Assembly (NCBI GenBank): GCA_030715135.1
Contig: JAUYVH010000004.1
Coordinates: 154,424 to 218,423, forward strand
Length of the DNA stretch: 64,000 nt
Direction: 5' to 3'
DNA from: Keguizhuia sedimenti
GTDB lineage: Bacteria > Pseudomonadota > Gammaproteobacteria > Burkholderiales > Burkholderiaceae_D
Shown: in pieces, positions 28,317-38,611 of the stretch
How the letters are laid out: each line of letters begins with the position of its first letter
Position numbering within the stretch: the first letter of the stretch is position 1
Position numbers and translations under genes: made by a program
Notes under the pieces: generated by a model
Database searches by the model: none
The model's input: only the letters and a program-made list of their open reading frames with translations
Told to the model about the DNA's origin: nothing

Positions 28317-29069
28317 ATGTACGGCACACTTTTCCTGCTACCAAATGTTCTTGGCTATTCGGAGGATCTGGGAAGCGAGCAACTCCTGTCGATGATTCCC
28401 GCCAAGGTATTGGCCATCACCGCCGGACTGGATTATCTGATCGCAGAAAATGCAAAGACAACGCGCAGCTTCCTGAAACGCATTTCCCCACTTTACCCGC
28501 TTTGCAAACCGCTGCAGGAAATCCGGATTGCCGAGCTCAATGTCAATACCGCGCCAAGCATGTTGCCAGATCTGCTTGCCCCAATATTGAGCGGTCAAAA
28601 TGGAGGATTGATTTCGGAGGCGGGCGTGCCTGCGGTGGCAGATCCGGGAGCAAATCTTGTGCGCCTCGCTCATCAGGAAAAGGTTTCGATCAAGCCCTTG
28701 GTGGGGCCATCCTCGATTCTGCTTGCCGTCATGGCCGGAGGACTGAACGGGCAAAGTTTCGCATTCAACGGATATTTGCCCACTGATGCACAAAAACGCA
28801 TTAAACAAATCAAGATGCTCGAAGAGCGTTCGCGCAACGAAAAGCAAACACAGCTTTTCATCGAAACGCCGTATCGTAATCAGGCCTTGCTGGAATCCTT
28901 GCTGAGTGTGTGCCGCAACGATACGTTGATCTCGCTCGCTACCGATCTGACCTTGCCAGGCGAGTCTGTTGAAACCCTGGCGGCATCACAATGGAAGAAG
29001 CGCTTAAATGAAAACAAAATGCCGGATTTTCATAAGAAACCGACTGTATTTTCGTTCCTGGCAGCGTAG
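28317..29069 (+). CDS. RsmI-like SAM-dependent methyltransferase (TP-methylase fold)
   Basis: A 250-residue tetrapyrrole-methylase-fold protein. It has the GLISEAGVPAVADPGANLV motif and the downstream PLVGPSSILLAVMAGGLNGQ and ETPYRNQALLESL blocks of the RsmI/YraL superfamily. RsmI proper methylates C1402 of 16S rRNA, is longer (about 285 residues) and begins with a different glycine-rich strand; this shorter paralogue is common in betaproteobacteria and its substrate is unknown. Follows maf by 66 bases. Confidence 0.8.
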   Translation: MYGTLFLLPNVLGYSEDLGSEQLLSMIPAKVLAITAGLDYLIAENAKTTRSFLKRISPLYPLCKPLQEIRIAELNVNTAPSMLPDLLAPILSGQNGGLISEAGVPAVADPGANLVRLAHQEKVSIKPLVGPSSILLAVMAGGLNGQSFAFNGYLPTDAQKRIKQIKMLEERSRNEKQTQLFIETPYRNQALLESLLSVCRNDTLISLATDLTLPGESVETLAASQWKKRLNENKMPDFHKKPTVFSFLAA

Positions 29070-29110
29070 CCGCACAGTGCCTTAAAATTTCCGCCGTGAT
29101 GAACCGGCCG

Positions 29111-30103
29111 TCAGCGAAAGCTGGGGCCACTCCCATTCCAGAGCGACTTCACTGCACTTTCTCCGGCAGCCGCGCCGAATTTCTTCAGCACCCTCTCGGA
29201 CAGCCCTTCGTGTTGCGTGTAATCGATGATGTCGGCAGCCTTCAATTCATCCCGCGCGACACTGTCAACCGTCCCGAATCCGTCCGCCAAGCCTAACTCC
29301 ACTGCCTTGCTGCCGCTCCAGAACAAGCCTGAGAACATGTCCGGCGTTTCCTTGAGACGTGTGCCGCGGCCGTTGCGCACGACATTAATGAACTGCTGGT
29401 GAATTTCATTCAGCAGCGACTGCGCATGATTTTTCTGCTCCTCGGTCTGCGGGCTGAACGGATCCATGAAGGCCTTATTTTCTCCGGCAGTCATCACGCG
29501 GCGCTCGACGCCGATCTTATCCATCAATCCCGTGAATCCGAATCCCCCCATCAGAACGCCTATGGAGCCAACAATGCTTGCCTTATTCACGAATATCTTG
29601 TCGGCAGCCGCAGCAATGTAATATCCGCCGGAGGCGCACATTTCATCCACCACGACATGCAAAGGCTTTTTCGGATATGCCTTGCGCAAACGTGCTATCT
29701 CGTCATTGATAATGCCGGCCTGGACCGGACTTCCGCCTGGGCTATTGATTCTTAGTATGATGCCGACAGAGCCGGAATCCTCATAGGCACGGTTAAGTGC
29801 AGGGATCACAACGTCAGCCGCGCCGCTTCCCCCTGCTTCAATAGTGCCATCAATTTCTACAAGAGCCGTATGCGCACTGGACGATTCCATGTCAGTGTTT
29901 CCAAGCTCAAATGCCTGGAACAGGACTACAAGCACAATCGCCAAAGCGACAAATCTGAAGAAAATGTTCCAGCGTCGGCGCGCACGTTGCTCCTGAAGCG
30001 TGGCAAAGGCCAGCTTTTCCAGAATGTCGCGTTCCCAGACTTGTGGATTTGTCGGTTTGATCGGCGCCGCCTCTGGCCGGCTGTCGTAATTATTGTCGCT
30101 CAT
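29111..30103 (-). CDS. sppA: signal peptide peptidase SppA-like (family S49)
   Basis: A 330-residue inner-membrane serine protease, short form (36K type). One membrane helix lies at about residues 46-66 after a long cytoplasmic N-terminus. RINSPGGSPVQAG and VDEMCASGGYYIAAAADKIF carry the oxyanion region and nucleophilic Ser; GSIGVLMGGFGF follows. It degrades cleaved signal peptides or membrane protein remnants. It converges with the methyltransferase gene. Confidence 0.92.
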   Translation of the reverse strand: MSDNNYDSRPEAAPIKPTNPQVWERDILEKLAFATLQEQRARRRWNIFFRFVALAIVLVVLFQAFELGNTDMESSSAHTALVEIDGTIEAGGSGAADVVIPALNRAYEDSGSVGIILRINSPGGSPVQAGIINDEIARLRKAYPKKPLHVVVDEMCASGGYYIAAAADKIFVNKASIVGSIGVLMGGFGFTGLMDKIGVERRVMTAGENKAFMDPFSPQTEEQKNHAQSLLNEIHQQFINVVRNGRGTRLKETPDMFSGLFWSGSKAVELGLADGFGTVDSVARDELKAADIIDYTQHEGLSERVLKKFGAAAGESAVKSLWNGSGPSFR

Positions 30104-30131
30104 GGGGCAATATGAAATTCTCTAATGGATT

Positions 30132-30527
30132 CTACGCTCTTGCGGGTCTGACAAATTCATCAGGTTGCCAGAATACCTGATTATCATGCTCGCTCACAAT
30201 GATTGGACGCAAACGCCCGCCACGGCATGGACCGCCTGCGCATTTTCCGGTGTCTGGCACGTACATCGCGCCATGAGTCGAACACATCAGATAGGAACCA
30301 CTCGACTCGAAAAATTCGCCCTCGTTCCAGTCCAGTTCCATGGATACATGGGCGCAGCGGTTCAGATAGGCGTGCACCTTGCCCTGATAGCGCACAACGA
30401 ATCCGCTGGCATCCTCCCCTCCGGCTGTGACGGGAAAACGGATCCCTTTTGCCCCGTCAGCCAATAAAGATGCATCGCAGATCAGTATCTCGTCATTACT
30501 CGCGTCTTTATTCATCGCATCAGGCAT
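30132..30527 (-). CDS. Rieske [2Fe-2S] ferredoxin-like protein
   Basis: A 131-residue soluble Rieske protein. The cluster ligands are Cys-x-His in NRCAHVSMEL and Cys-x2-His in MCSTHGAMY. It has no membrane anchor or catalytic domain, so it is probably an electron carrier or a small regulatory ferredoxin. It overlaps the Gph-like phosphatase by eight bases; the functional link is unknown. A second in-frame ATG at 30515 is possible. Confidence 0.9.
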   Translation of the reverse strand: MPDAMNKDASNDEILICDASLLADGAKGIRFPVTAGGEDASGFVVRYQGKVHAYLNRCAHVSMELDWNEGEFFESSGSYLMCSTHGAMYVPDTGKCAGGPCRGGRLRPIIVSEHDNQVFWQPDEFVRPARA

Positions 30528-31179
30528 GCGTATTTAACCAGGAATGCAGCTCTGCAATGGAATCGGCAATATATAAAGGCTTTAGCGGCAGCAGTTCGGC
30601 GCCGGAGTGAGCTCCATGTCGCACACCGATGGAGGCAGAACCTGCGTTGAGCGCCATCTGCAAGTCATGCGTCGTATCGCCGATCATGACTGTCCGGCTC
30701 ATTTGCTGATCCAGCTCCCGCGTCAATTCATCCAGCATCGCCGGATGAGGCTTGGAGAAAGTTTCGTCAGCACAGCGCGTTGCATCAAACAGTGGCGCAA
30801 GGCCGCTTTCCGCAAGCGCCCGGTTCAGGCCCGCACGGCTTTTTCCCGTCGCTACCGCCAGCCGATAACCTTGCCCGGAGAGGTCTTCAAGCATTTCCTG
30901 CACACCATCGAATAGGGTCAATTGCTGATCTTTCGCCAGATAGTGGTAGCGATAACGCTCAGCCATGCGCACATGGTATTTGCTCTCAACTTCCGGCAAA
31001 ACAGCTTGCATCGCTTCCTGCAGGCCAAGACCAATTACATAGGCCGCCGCCTTTTCGCTCGGCACCGGCAGTTCCAAATCCCTTGCCGCAGCCTGAATGC
31101 ATTTCACGATTGTCGCGGTACTGTCCATCAAGGTGCCGTCCCAATCAAATACGATTAAATCAAATTGCCTTTGCGCCAT
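30520..31179 (-). CDS. HAD-family phosphatase, phosphoglycolate phosphatase-like
   Basis: A 219-residue HAD-IA hydrolase. Motif I FDWDGTLMDS with the nucleophilic Asp, motif II VATGKSRAGLNRAL, a Lys in FSKPHP and motif IV MIGDTTHDLQMAL are intact. The cap domain fits phosphoglycolate phosphatase or a pyrimidine nucleotidase. Neighbouring rluC-HAD-Rieske-sppA order is common in Burkholderiales. Substrate is not certain. Confidence 0.88.
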   Translation of the reverse strand: MAQRQFDLIVFDWDGTLMDSTATIVKCIQAAARDLELPVPSEKAAAYVIGLGLQEAMQAVLPEVESKYHVRMAERYRYHYLAKDQQLTLFDGVQEMLEDLSGQGYRLAVATGKSRAGLNRALAESGLAPLFDATRCADETFSKPHPAMLDELTRELDQQMSRTVMIGDTTHDLQMALNAGSASIGVRHGAHSGAELLPLKPLYIADSIAELHSWLNTHA

Positions 31180-31248
31180 ACTTTATTGCCTTAGCGGCGA
31201 AGCCGCTATCCTTCCGATTAAATTTTAATAGTGGCCTAAGCCGGACGT

Positions 31249-32259
31249 TCAAGCAGCTTTGCCTTGAGTCAGGCTATTTAAAAAATTTGTACATTCCGGA
31301 GGAAGAGGCGCATTCAAGGTCAGCGATGCGCCCGTGCCTGGATGCACAAAGCTGATTTGATGGGCATGAAGAAACATCCTCTTCAATGGGATTTTTCCGT
31401 CTTTACCTTTTGCCAATTCCCGGTTCAGGTCGAAATCACCATATTTATCATCGCCGGCAATGGGGAATCCACTGGAAGCAAGGTGGACCCTGATCTGATG
31501 AGTCCGTCCAGTCAGCAATTCTGCTTCCAAGAGGACAAAATCGCCGTAATTTTTTACTCGATTGAAAATCGTGTGAGATGCCATTCCCTCGGACTGGACA
31601 CGCACGCGCCGCTCGCCATCCGCAGTCGTATATTTATGCAGGGGCAGTTTAATATGCTGCCGTGCGTTTTTCCAATCCCCACGGATCAGTACCAGATAAC
31701 GTTTGTCTACCTCGCCCAGCCGTATCTGTTCGTGCAGGTTAATTAGTGCCGAGCGCTTCTTTGCCAAAACGAGTATGCCGGATGTGTCGCGATCCAGTCG
31801 GTGCACCAGTTCAAGAAACTTGGCCTGTGGCCGTGCGGCCCGCAAATGTTCAATGACGCCATGACTTACCCCTGACCCGCCATGCACGGCCACACCGGCA
31901 GGTTTGTCAATAACCAGCAAATCGTTGTCTTCCAGCAAGATTGGAAATTCAGCTTTGGGAGCAACCGATACCGTTTTCTCGGCTAGCCGAATCGGCGGAA
32001 GACGAACTATATCACCATCCAAAAGTCGATAGGTTTGATCTATCCGACCTTTGTTAACACGCACCTCACCGGATCTAAGTATCCGGTAGACATGGCTTTT
32101 AGGAACGCCCTTGCAGATTCGGAGCAGGAAATTGTCGATCCGTTGACCCGCATCCTCTTCTCCAATAGTTATCAACTGCACTTGTGGATGGACCGGCGAG
32201 GCAGCGGCCGAAATCGCATTCCGGCCCTCGTTTGCAGAAAATCTCGCTAAGTCCTTCAT
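31249..32259 (-). CDS. rluC: 23S rRNA pseudouridine synthase RluC-type
   Basis: A 336-residue RluA-family synthase. An S4 RNA-binding domain (about 30-95, SHVYRILRSGEVRVNKGRI) precedes the catalytic domain with HRLDRDTSGILVLAK containing the catalytic Asp. E. coli RluC modifies 23S rRNA positions 955, 2504 and 2580. It is divergent from rne, as in E. coli, which favours RluC over RluD. Confidence 0.92.
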   Translation of the reverse strand: MKDLARFSANEGRNAISAAASPVHPQVQLITIGEEDAGQRIDNFLLRICKGVPKSHVYRILRSGEVRVNKGRIDQTYRLLDGDIVRLPPIRLAEKTVSVAPKAEFPILLEDNDLLVIDKPAGVAVHGGSGVSHGVIEHLRAARPQAKFLELVHRLDRDTSGILVLAKKRSALINLHEQIRLGEVDKRYLVLIRGDWKNARQHIKLPLHKYTTADGERRVRVQSEGMASHTIFNRVKNYGDFVLLEAELLTGRTHQIRVHLASSGFPIAGDDKYGDFDLNRELAKGKDGKIPLKRMFLHAHQISFVHPGTGASLTLNAPLPPECTNFLNSLTQGKAA

Positions 32260-32840
32260 TTTGAATATATAATTATTTCATAGCGGTTACAAAGCCGCTA
32301 TATAAGTGTAAGAATAAAAATCACATTCTACACAGCGGCGTTTCCATTCGCCTTCTGTTTTGGAAAATTAATGGAATTAACGTGTATGCATCATTTCTCT
32401 TCGCGTCAGGGTTGCACCATCGTTGCAATCGGATTGCGGATAAAAATGCTGAATTTGAATGCTTGGATTTTAAGGATTTATCGACAAGCCCGCAGATAAG
32501 GCTCGTCGGTTGATGTAGTGAGTTCCAGTTTACTACCTTTGCTAAACCAAATCGGTTTATTGTTTGGCTCAATGTAATTGCGTTTTACCTGCAAGCTTGT
32601 ATCGCCTGCACATCAAAGTTTAATGTGTGGAAGGCGCGGTAAATACGCTTGCTTAGTAAGCAGGATCGCCACATCTGCGCCCAATTGCTACACAGCGCGT
32701 CAATCGCGCTCTAGTGCCGCATGTCAAGGCAATTCCCTCTCCTGAGCACTCCATTCTCGCGTACATCCCTGCAGTTAAAAAACAGTTGCGCTGGCGTATC
32801 GCCGCGCCTGTATAAGTGGCTCAAGCCATGGAGTGAGAAA
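32260..32840 (+). promoter_or_regulatory. 581-base rluC-rne divergent region with the rne leader
   Basis: No supported gene. A 7-bp hairpin ATAGCGG/CCGCTAT lies at 32280-32301 next to the rluC start. The rest is the probable long 5' leader of rne; in E. coli the rne leader (about 360 bases) mediates autoregulation by RNase E itself. I could not fix a promoter. A 40-codon in-frame extension upstream of the rne ATG exists but lies in this leader. Confidence 0.5.
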
Positions 32841-35792
32841 ATGAAACGTATGTTGTTTAATGCCACGCAGCAGGAGGAGCTGCGCGTGGCAATCGTCGAT
32901 GGTCAGAAACTGATCGATATCGACATCGAAACCACCGGAAGAGAACAACGCAAGTCCAATATTTATAAAGGCGTTATTACCCGTATCGAACCATCTCTGG
33001 AAGCCTGCTTTGTAAATTACGGTGAAGAGCGTCACGGTTTTCTGCCATTCAAGGAAGTTGCACGGACCTATTTTCGCGATGGCATAGATGTCCGCAACGC
33101 AAGCATCAAGGATGCATTGCGTGAAGGCCAGGAAATCATGGTCCAGGTGGAAAAGGAAGAGCGCGGCAACAAAGGCGCGGCTTTGACTTCTTTCGTTTCC
33201 CTGGCCGGCCGGTATCTGGTCTTGATGCCTAATAATCCCCGCGGAGGCGGCGTTTCCCGCCGGGTCGAAGGTGAAGATCGCCAGGAACTGCGCGAGACAA
33301 TGGACAAGCTCGATTTGCCGTCCGGCATGTCGGTCATTGCGCGCACGGCAGGCATAGGCCGCAATGTCGACGAATTGCAATGGGACCTGAATTACCTGAT
33401 GCAGTTGTGGCGTGCAATTGAAGGCGCGGGCCAGTCGGCTCCGGGCGCTTTCCTGATCTACCAGGAATCCTCGCTGGTCATTCGTGCCATTCGCGATTAT
33501 TTCCAGCCGGATATCGGCGAAATCCTGATCGACACCGACGATATTTATGAACAGGCCCAACAGTTCATGAGCCATGTCATGCCGGATATGGTGCACCGCG
33601 TCAAGCGTTATCGTGACGATGTTCCCCTGTTCTCGCGTTTCCAGATCGAACACCAGATCGAAACTGCCTATTCACGCACGGTTCCTCTTCCATCCGGCGG
33701 CGCGATCGTCATCGATCATACTGAAGCGCTGGTGTCGGTCGACGTCAACTCGGCACGTGCGACACGCGGCAGCGATATCGAGACCACAGCTTTCCATACC
33801 AATCTGGAAGCCGCCGATGAAGTAGCCCGCCAATTGCGCCTGCGCGATTTGGGCGGCCTGATCGTGATCGACTTCATCGATATGGAAAACGCTAAAAACC
33901 AGCGTGAAGTCGAAACCCGACTGAAGGACGCCTTGCACTATGACCGTGCACGTGTGCAGATGGGCAAGATTTCGCGTTTTGGCCTGATGGAGTTGTCACG
34001 CCAGCGCCTGCGCCCCTCGCTGTCCGACGGCAGCCATGTGACCTGCCCTCGCTGCAACGGAACCGGCCATATCCGCGACACCGAGTCTTCGGCATTGCAA
34101 GTCCTGCGCATTATTCAGGAAGAGGCGATGAAGGAGAATTCCGCCGCGATTCATGTACAAGCGCCCGTTGATGTAGCGGCGTTCCTGCTTAACGAGAAGC
34201 GCGGTGAAATATTGAAAATCGAAACGCGCCACCGCGTGTCGATCATCTTGATCCCGAACAAGCATCTCGAAACTCCTCATTACAAGCTGGAGCGCATCAA
34301 GCATGACGATCCGCGCCTGGAAGACGCTCAGGCAAGCTACGCAATGACGGAACAGGCCGATACGGATATCAGCTATGGCCAGCGTCAAAAAGAAGAGGTC
34401 AAGCCACGCCAGGAAGCAATGGTCAAAGGCATCACGCCGGACCAGCCTGCACCGATAGTCGAGCGCCGGCCTGTGGCGCCAGTTCCTGAAATCCAGCCAC
34501 GCTCGGAAGAAGGCTTTTTAAGCAAGCTATTTGGTTTGTTCCGTAAAAAGCCGGTAGCCCCGGCACCGGTCCCTGTCGCTGAAAAGCCGCAGCAAAGCCG
34601 TGAACGCACCGAACGTAACCCTCGCAATCAACGCAACCGCAGCCGCAACCGGGGCAAAGACCGTCAGGATGATCGCGAAAGCAATCGTTCCGATGTCCGC
34701 GAAGGCGCCCAAAAGCCCACGCAATCCGAGCCGGCGGTAGCACAAGCGACACGTCAACCGCGTCCACCCAGGGAAGCGCGTGAGCCGAAAGAAGGACGCG
34801 AAACGCGCGAAGGAAACGAGAGCCGCCGCGAGCGGACTTCAGAGCGCCAGCCACGCCCTGCGCGTGAAGACCGCAAGGAAAACGTCGTAGCAAAAAGCGA
34901 GATTGAGGCGCTACAGGTGCCGCAAGGATCGCCAGTCGCCAATGCCGGCGGCTTGCCGCATCCGTCCGCTGCTCCGGTTGCAGAAGTCATGCCGGCTGAA
35001 GCTGTAACCGATTCGGCAAACGGACCGGAAGCCGGAGAAGGCAATGAAGAGCAGCGCCGCCGTCGCCGCCGCCGTGGCGGCCGCAACCGGAATCGCCGCG
35101 ACCGGGACAGTAATGGTGCAATCGAGTCGGACAGCGATACGGATGTAATCGAAGGCAACGTCGAAGCCATGGAAGGTGAGGCAGTCGTCTCCAATGCTGT
35201 AGCGACCCGGGTCGAGATTACAGCCACGCAAACTCCTCTTGCCGCGACCGAAATTCCTGTGGTTGTCGCACAAGTGACGGGTTTTTCGGAAGCAGCTTCT
35301 GCTGTTCCGAGACAATACTCGCCCGCTCAGCCCGAGCACGGTCAGTTCACTGCGGTTTCACAAGCGCCGGAAGCGTTAGAAGCAGAAACGCGGAAAGGGG
35401 AAACTGGCAACGTAGACGTGGATACCCACGTTGATGTAAGCGTATCCGCGATTCCGGAGTCGGTTCCTGAAGCTGCGGTTCGTGCGGAACCAGAACAGTC
35501 GGAACTTGCAGGAGCCACGGAACCCGCAGCGCCTGCAATTGATATCACCGGCGCAGCGGCACCGAAGCCACCACAGATACAGGAAACCTCCGGCAAATCC
35601 ATGCGCCTGGAAGACTTCCAGGAAATGCTGAGCGCTGCCGGGCTGACGCTGGCAGTGACCAATCCGGAAAAGCTGAAGGCGGCACAGGAAGCGGCGGCAA
35701 ATGTCACAGTAGCTCCTCGTCCTACGCGCGAGCGCAAACCGGCCGTTCCACCGTCTAACGAACCTTTGATCCAGGTTGAAACCCATCGCTGA
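32841..35792 (+). CDS. rne: ribonuclease E
   Basis: A 983-residue endoribonuclease and degradosome scaffold. The ATG at 32841 has GGAG seven bases upstream and gives MKRMLFNATQQEELRVAIVDG, the canonical start. The S1 domain is at about 39-119, the catalytic DNase I-like domain contains VSVDVNSARATRGSD and LIVIDFIDM, and the zinc link is CPRCNGTG. The C-terminal half (about 520-983) is low complexity, with Arg-rich RNA-binding stretches (RRRRRRRGGRNRNRRD) and a Glu/Ala/Pro-rich scaffold region ending in PRPTRERKPAVP. Confidence 0.97.
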   Translation: MKRMLFNATQQEELRVAIVDGQKLIDIDIETTGREQRKSNIYKGVITRIEPSLEACFVNYGEERHGFLPFKEVARTYFRDGIDVRNASIKDALREGQEIMVQVEKEERGNKGAALTSFVSLAGRYLVLMPNNPRGGGVSRRVEGEDRQELRETMDKLDLPSGMSVIARTAGIGRNVDELQWDLNYLMQLWRAIEGAGQSAPGAFLIYQESSLVIRAIRDYFQPDIGEILIDTDDIYEQAQQFMSHVMPDMVHRVKRYRDDVPLFSRFQIEHQIETAYSRTVPLPSGGAIVIDHTEALVSVDVNSARATRGSDIETTAFHTNLEAADEVARQLRLRDLGGLIVIDFIDMENAKNQREVETRLKDALHYDRARVQMGKISRFGLMELSRQRLRPSLSDGSHVTCPRCNGTGHIRDTESSALQVLRIIQEEAMKENSAAIHVQAPVDVAAFLLNEKRGEILKIETRHRVSIILIPNKHLETPHYKLERIKHDDPRLEDAQASYAMTEQADTDISYGQRQKEEVKPRQEAMVKGITPDQPAPIVERRPVAPVPEIQPRSEEGFLSKLFGLFRKKPVAPAPVPVAEKPQQSRERTERNPRNQRNRSRNRGKDRQDDRESNRSDVREGAQKPTQSEPAVAQATRQPRPPREAREPKEGRETREGNESRRERTSERQPRPAREDRKENVVAKSEIEALQVPQGSPVANAGGLPHPSAAPVAEVMPAEAVTDSANGPEAGEGNEEQRRRRRRRGGRNRNRRDRDSNGAIESDSDTDVIEGNVEAMEGEAVVSNAVATRVEITATQTPLAATEIPVVVAQVTGFSEAASAVPRQYSPAQPEHGQFTAVSQAPEALEAETRKGETGNVDVDTHVDVSVSAIPESVPEAAVRAEPEQSELAGATEPAAPAIDITGAAAPKPPQIQETSGKSMRLEDFQEMLSAAGLTLAVTNPEKLKAAQEAAANVTVAPRPTRERKPAVPPSNEPLIQVETHR

Positions 35793-35840
35793 TCGCGACG
35801 AGTTTCGCCTGCGCTAGGTAAGTTACTGTTTCAATGAATT

Positions 35841-35868
35841 AAAGGGAGCGAAGCTTGCTCCCTTTTTT
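35841..35868 (+). terminator. rne terminator
   Basis: Perfect 9-bp stem AAAGGGAGC/GCTCCCTTT with a seven-base loop, followed by further T residues, 48 bases after the rne stop. Confidence 0.85.
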
Positions 35869-36058
35869 CATAAGCAGGCAGCTTGAAATTTATCTTTGCG
35901 AGACTTGATTTGCATTTTTCGCAAGATTGCCGGCCTGGGTAGGAGGAGTAGCCTCTTTTAAAATCAAGCATCGCGCCCAATTAAGAATATGAGAAAACAC
36001 AGAGCAAGCACGTTCGACCGGCTCATGGTATCTTTCCCGTATTAAACGGCTGAGAAAA

Positions 36059-37174
36059 ATGTCGAAAAAAGTTATTCCGGTCGCCGACCTACGCTATCGC
36101 AACACCGTGCCGGCGATCCCTTCAGATTTGGAATCACCGGCTGGTTTTGTTGCCGATCGCTTGGCACGCCCGCTGCAGGATTTGCGTATTTCGGTTACCG
36201 ACCGCTGCAATTTCCGCTGCGTGTATTGTATGCCCAGTGAAGTCTTCGACAAGGATTATGCGTTTCTGCCGCATTCCTCCCTTCTGTCCTTTGAAGAAAT
36301 CACGCGCATCGCAGGCATTTTTGTGGCGCACGGCGTCAGCAAGATCCGCTTGACCGGCGGCGAGCCGCTGCTCCGCAAAAATATCGAACGACTGATTGAA
36401 ATGCTGAACAGCTTGCGCACACCGGACGGCAAAGAGCTCGATCTCACACTGACGACGAATGGATCGCTCCTGACGCGCAAAGCCCAAGCCCTCAAGGATG
36501 CCGGCCTCAAGCGCGTGACGGTATCGCTCGATTCATTGGACGACACGACATTCAAGCGCATGAATGATGTGGATTTTCCGGTTGCCGAAGTGTTGAACGG
36601 CATCGACGTGGCGCATCAGGTTGGCCTTGGACCCATCAAAATCAACATGGTAGTCAAGGGCGGCATGAACGATCAGGAAATTCTGCCTATGGCACGTCAT
36701 TTCAAGGATTCTCCATTTATCCTGCGTTTCATCGAATACATGGATGTCGGAACATCGAACGGCTGGAAAATGGACGAAGTCATTCCATCGGCGGAAGTTG
36801 TTCAGCGTATTCATCGCGAAATGCCTCTGGAACCGATCGAACCGAACTATACAGGCGAGACAGCGCAGCGCTGGCGATATGTCGAGGGCAAAGGGGAAAT
36901 CGGCGTCATTTCCAGTGTTACCCAGGCCTTTTGCAGCGAATGCACGCGTGCACGGCTGTCCACAGAAGGCAAACTCTACACCTGCCTTTTTGCAACAGGA
37001 GGCCATGATTTGCGGGCACTTCTACGCGGCGGCAAAAGCGACCAGGAGATTGCGACAGCCGTTGCGCATATATGGCGCGCACGCGCGGACCGCTACTCCG
37101 AAATCAGGACAGCGAATACTGTTGATGCGCGAAAGCAGGAAAACAAAGTCGAAATGTCTTATATCGGCGGATAG
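36059..37174 (+). CDS. moaA: GTP 3',8-cyclase (molybdenum cofactor)
   Basis: A 371-residue radical-SAM enzyme that carries out the first step of molybdopterin synthesis. The SAM cluster ligands are Cys50, Cys54 and Cys57 ([11 protein letters not shown]); the second cluster uses [11 protein letters not shown] and the Cys of YTCLF. The C-terminus ends in Gly-Gly, needed for activity in the family. Followed by moeA after 107 bases, with no mobA between them. Confidence 0.97.
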   Translation: MSKKVIPVADLRYRNTVPAIPSDLESPAGFVADRLARPLQDLRISVTDRCNFRCVYCMPSEVFDKDYAFLPHSSLLSFEEITRIAGIFVAHGVSKIRLTGGEPLLRKNIERLIEMLNSLRTPDGKELDLTLTTNGSLLTRKAQALKDAGLKRVTVSLDSLDDTTFKRMNDVDFPVAEVLNGIDVAHQVGLGPIKINMVVKGGMNDQEILPMARHFKDSPFILRFIEYMDVGTSNGWKMDEVIPSAEVVQRIHREMPLEPIEPNYTGETAQRWRYVEGKGEIGVISSVTQAFCSECTRARLSTEGKLYTCLFATGGHDLRALLRGGKSDQEIATAVAHIWRARADRYSEIRTANTVDARKQENKVEMSYIGG

Positions 37175-37281
37175 GAACATGCCGCTTCGATAGATGATTC
37201 GAACGCGGCATGGTGGACATTTGGCAGAGTTATGGCAGACTTTCAGTTTCGGAAACATCGCGCCTCCACTAGAAAAACAAT

Positions 37282-38568
37282 ATGACTCAACCTACCCTTT
37301 CCCAAGTCGTCAGTTGCCTTTCCGCTTACGATCCGGACGCGCTACCCGTTGCGCAGGCCCAGCAAATCATCCGGCAATTCATCAAGCCGATCAACGCAGT
37401 TGAAAAGGTCGCGCTGCGCTCGGCACTCGATCGCGTTCTGGCAAGCGATATCATTTCCCCGATCAATGTACCGGCGCAGGACAATTCCGCAATGGATGGC
37501 TATGCCTTGCGAAGCAGCGACCTTGCTGCAGATGCGGCCACGGTGCTGAGGATTGCCGGAACCTCGTATGCAGGCCGTGCATTCAGCGGTTCCGTCGGCA
37601 AAGGGGAATGCGTACGGATCATGACCGGCGCCGTGATGCCTGTGGAATGCGACACGGTCATTCCCCAGGAATTCGTTCAGGCTGCCACAGACGTGACAGT
37701 CGCTGTGCCTGCAGGTGCGGTCAAGGCAGGCGACAATCGGCGCCTGAAAGGCGAGGATCTGGAAGCAGGTAAACCCGCTCTCTCAAAAGGAAAAATTCTC
37801 AAGCCGGCGGATATCGGCCTGCTTGCATCCTTGGGGATTGCAGAAATTCCCGTGCAGCGTCGCCTGCGGGTTGCATTCTTTTCCACCGGCGATGAGCTGC
37901 GTTCGATCGGCGAACCGCTGGAAGAAGGTTGCGTCTATGACAGTAACCGTTACACCCTCCACGGCATGCTGACGCGGCTAGGCTGTGACATCGTCGATAT
38001 GGGGGTCGTAAAAGACGATCCGGAAGCCCTCGAATCGGCCTTCCGAAGCGCATGCGAGAACGCCGACGCAATCATCACTTCCGGCGGCGTGTCGGTCGGC
38101 GAAGCCGATTACACAAAACAGATGATGGCACAGCTTGGCGACGTCACATTCTGGAAAATCGGCATGCGCCCGGGGCGTCCGATGGCATTCGGCAAAATTT
38201 CATCGAACGGCAAAAGTGCCTATCTGTTCGGATTGCCGGGCAATCCTGTGGCCGTGATGGTCACTTTTTATTTCTTTGCCCGCGATGCACTGTTGCATAT
38301 GATGGGTGCAAATGCCGAGCCCCTGCCCTTGCTGCGGGTGAAATCTCCCAATCCGATCCGCAAACGCCCGGGCCGAACCGAATATCAGCGCGGCATTCTT
38401 TCGCGTGACGTACAAGGAAAACTGGAAGTAAGAACTACCGGCGCCCAGGGCTCGGGAATCTTGCGTTCCATGTCGGAAGCGAATTGCATGGTGGTGCTGC
38501 ATCACGACCAGGATCGTGTCAATGCCGGCGACGAGGTGGACGTCATGGTATTCCACGGCCTGATCTGA
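37282..38568 (+). CDS. moeA: molybdopterin molybdenumtransferase
   Basis: A 428-residue enzyme that inserts molybdate into adenylylated molybdopterin. The N-terminal PAQDNSAMDGYALR block, the MoCF-fold GDELRSIGEPLEEGCVYDSN and SGGVSVGEADYTK, and the C-terminal beta-barrel (RPGRTEYQRGIL) are present. It completes a short moaA-moeA unit and converges with rmuC. Confidence 0.96.
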   Translation: MTQPTLSQVVSCLSAYDPDALPVAQAQQIIRQFIKPINAVEKVALRSALDRVLASDIISPINVPAQDNSAMDGYALRSSDLAADAATVLRIAGTSYAGRAFSGSVGKGECVRIMTGAVMPVECDTVIPQEFVQAATDVTVAVPAGAVKAGDNRRLKGEDLEAGKPALSKGKILKPADIGLLASLGIAEIPVQRRLRVAFFSTGDELRSIGEPLEEGCVYDSNRYTLHGMLTRLGCDIVDMGVVKDDPEALESAFRSACENADAIITSGGVSVGEADYTKQMMAQLGDVTFWKIGMRPGRPMAFGKISSNGKSAYLFGLPGNPVAVMVTFYFFARDALLHMMGANAEPLPLLRVKSPNPIRKRPGRTEYQRGILSRDVQGKLEVRTTGAQGSGILRSMSEANCMVVLHHDQDRVNAGDEVDVMVFHGLI

Positions 38569-38611
38569 CGCCTGCCTGATCCCTGATTGGATAGGCTGCA
38601 GCTCAAAAACA

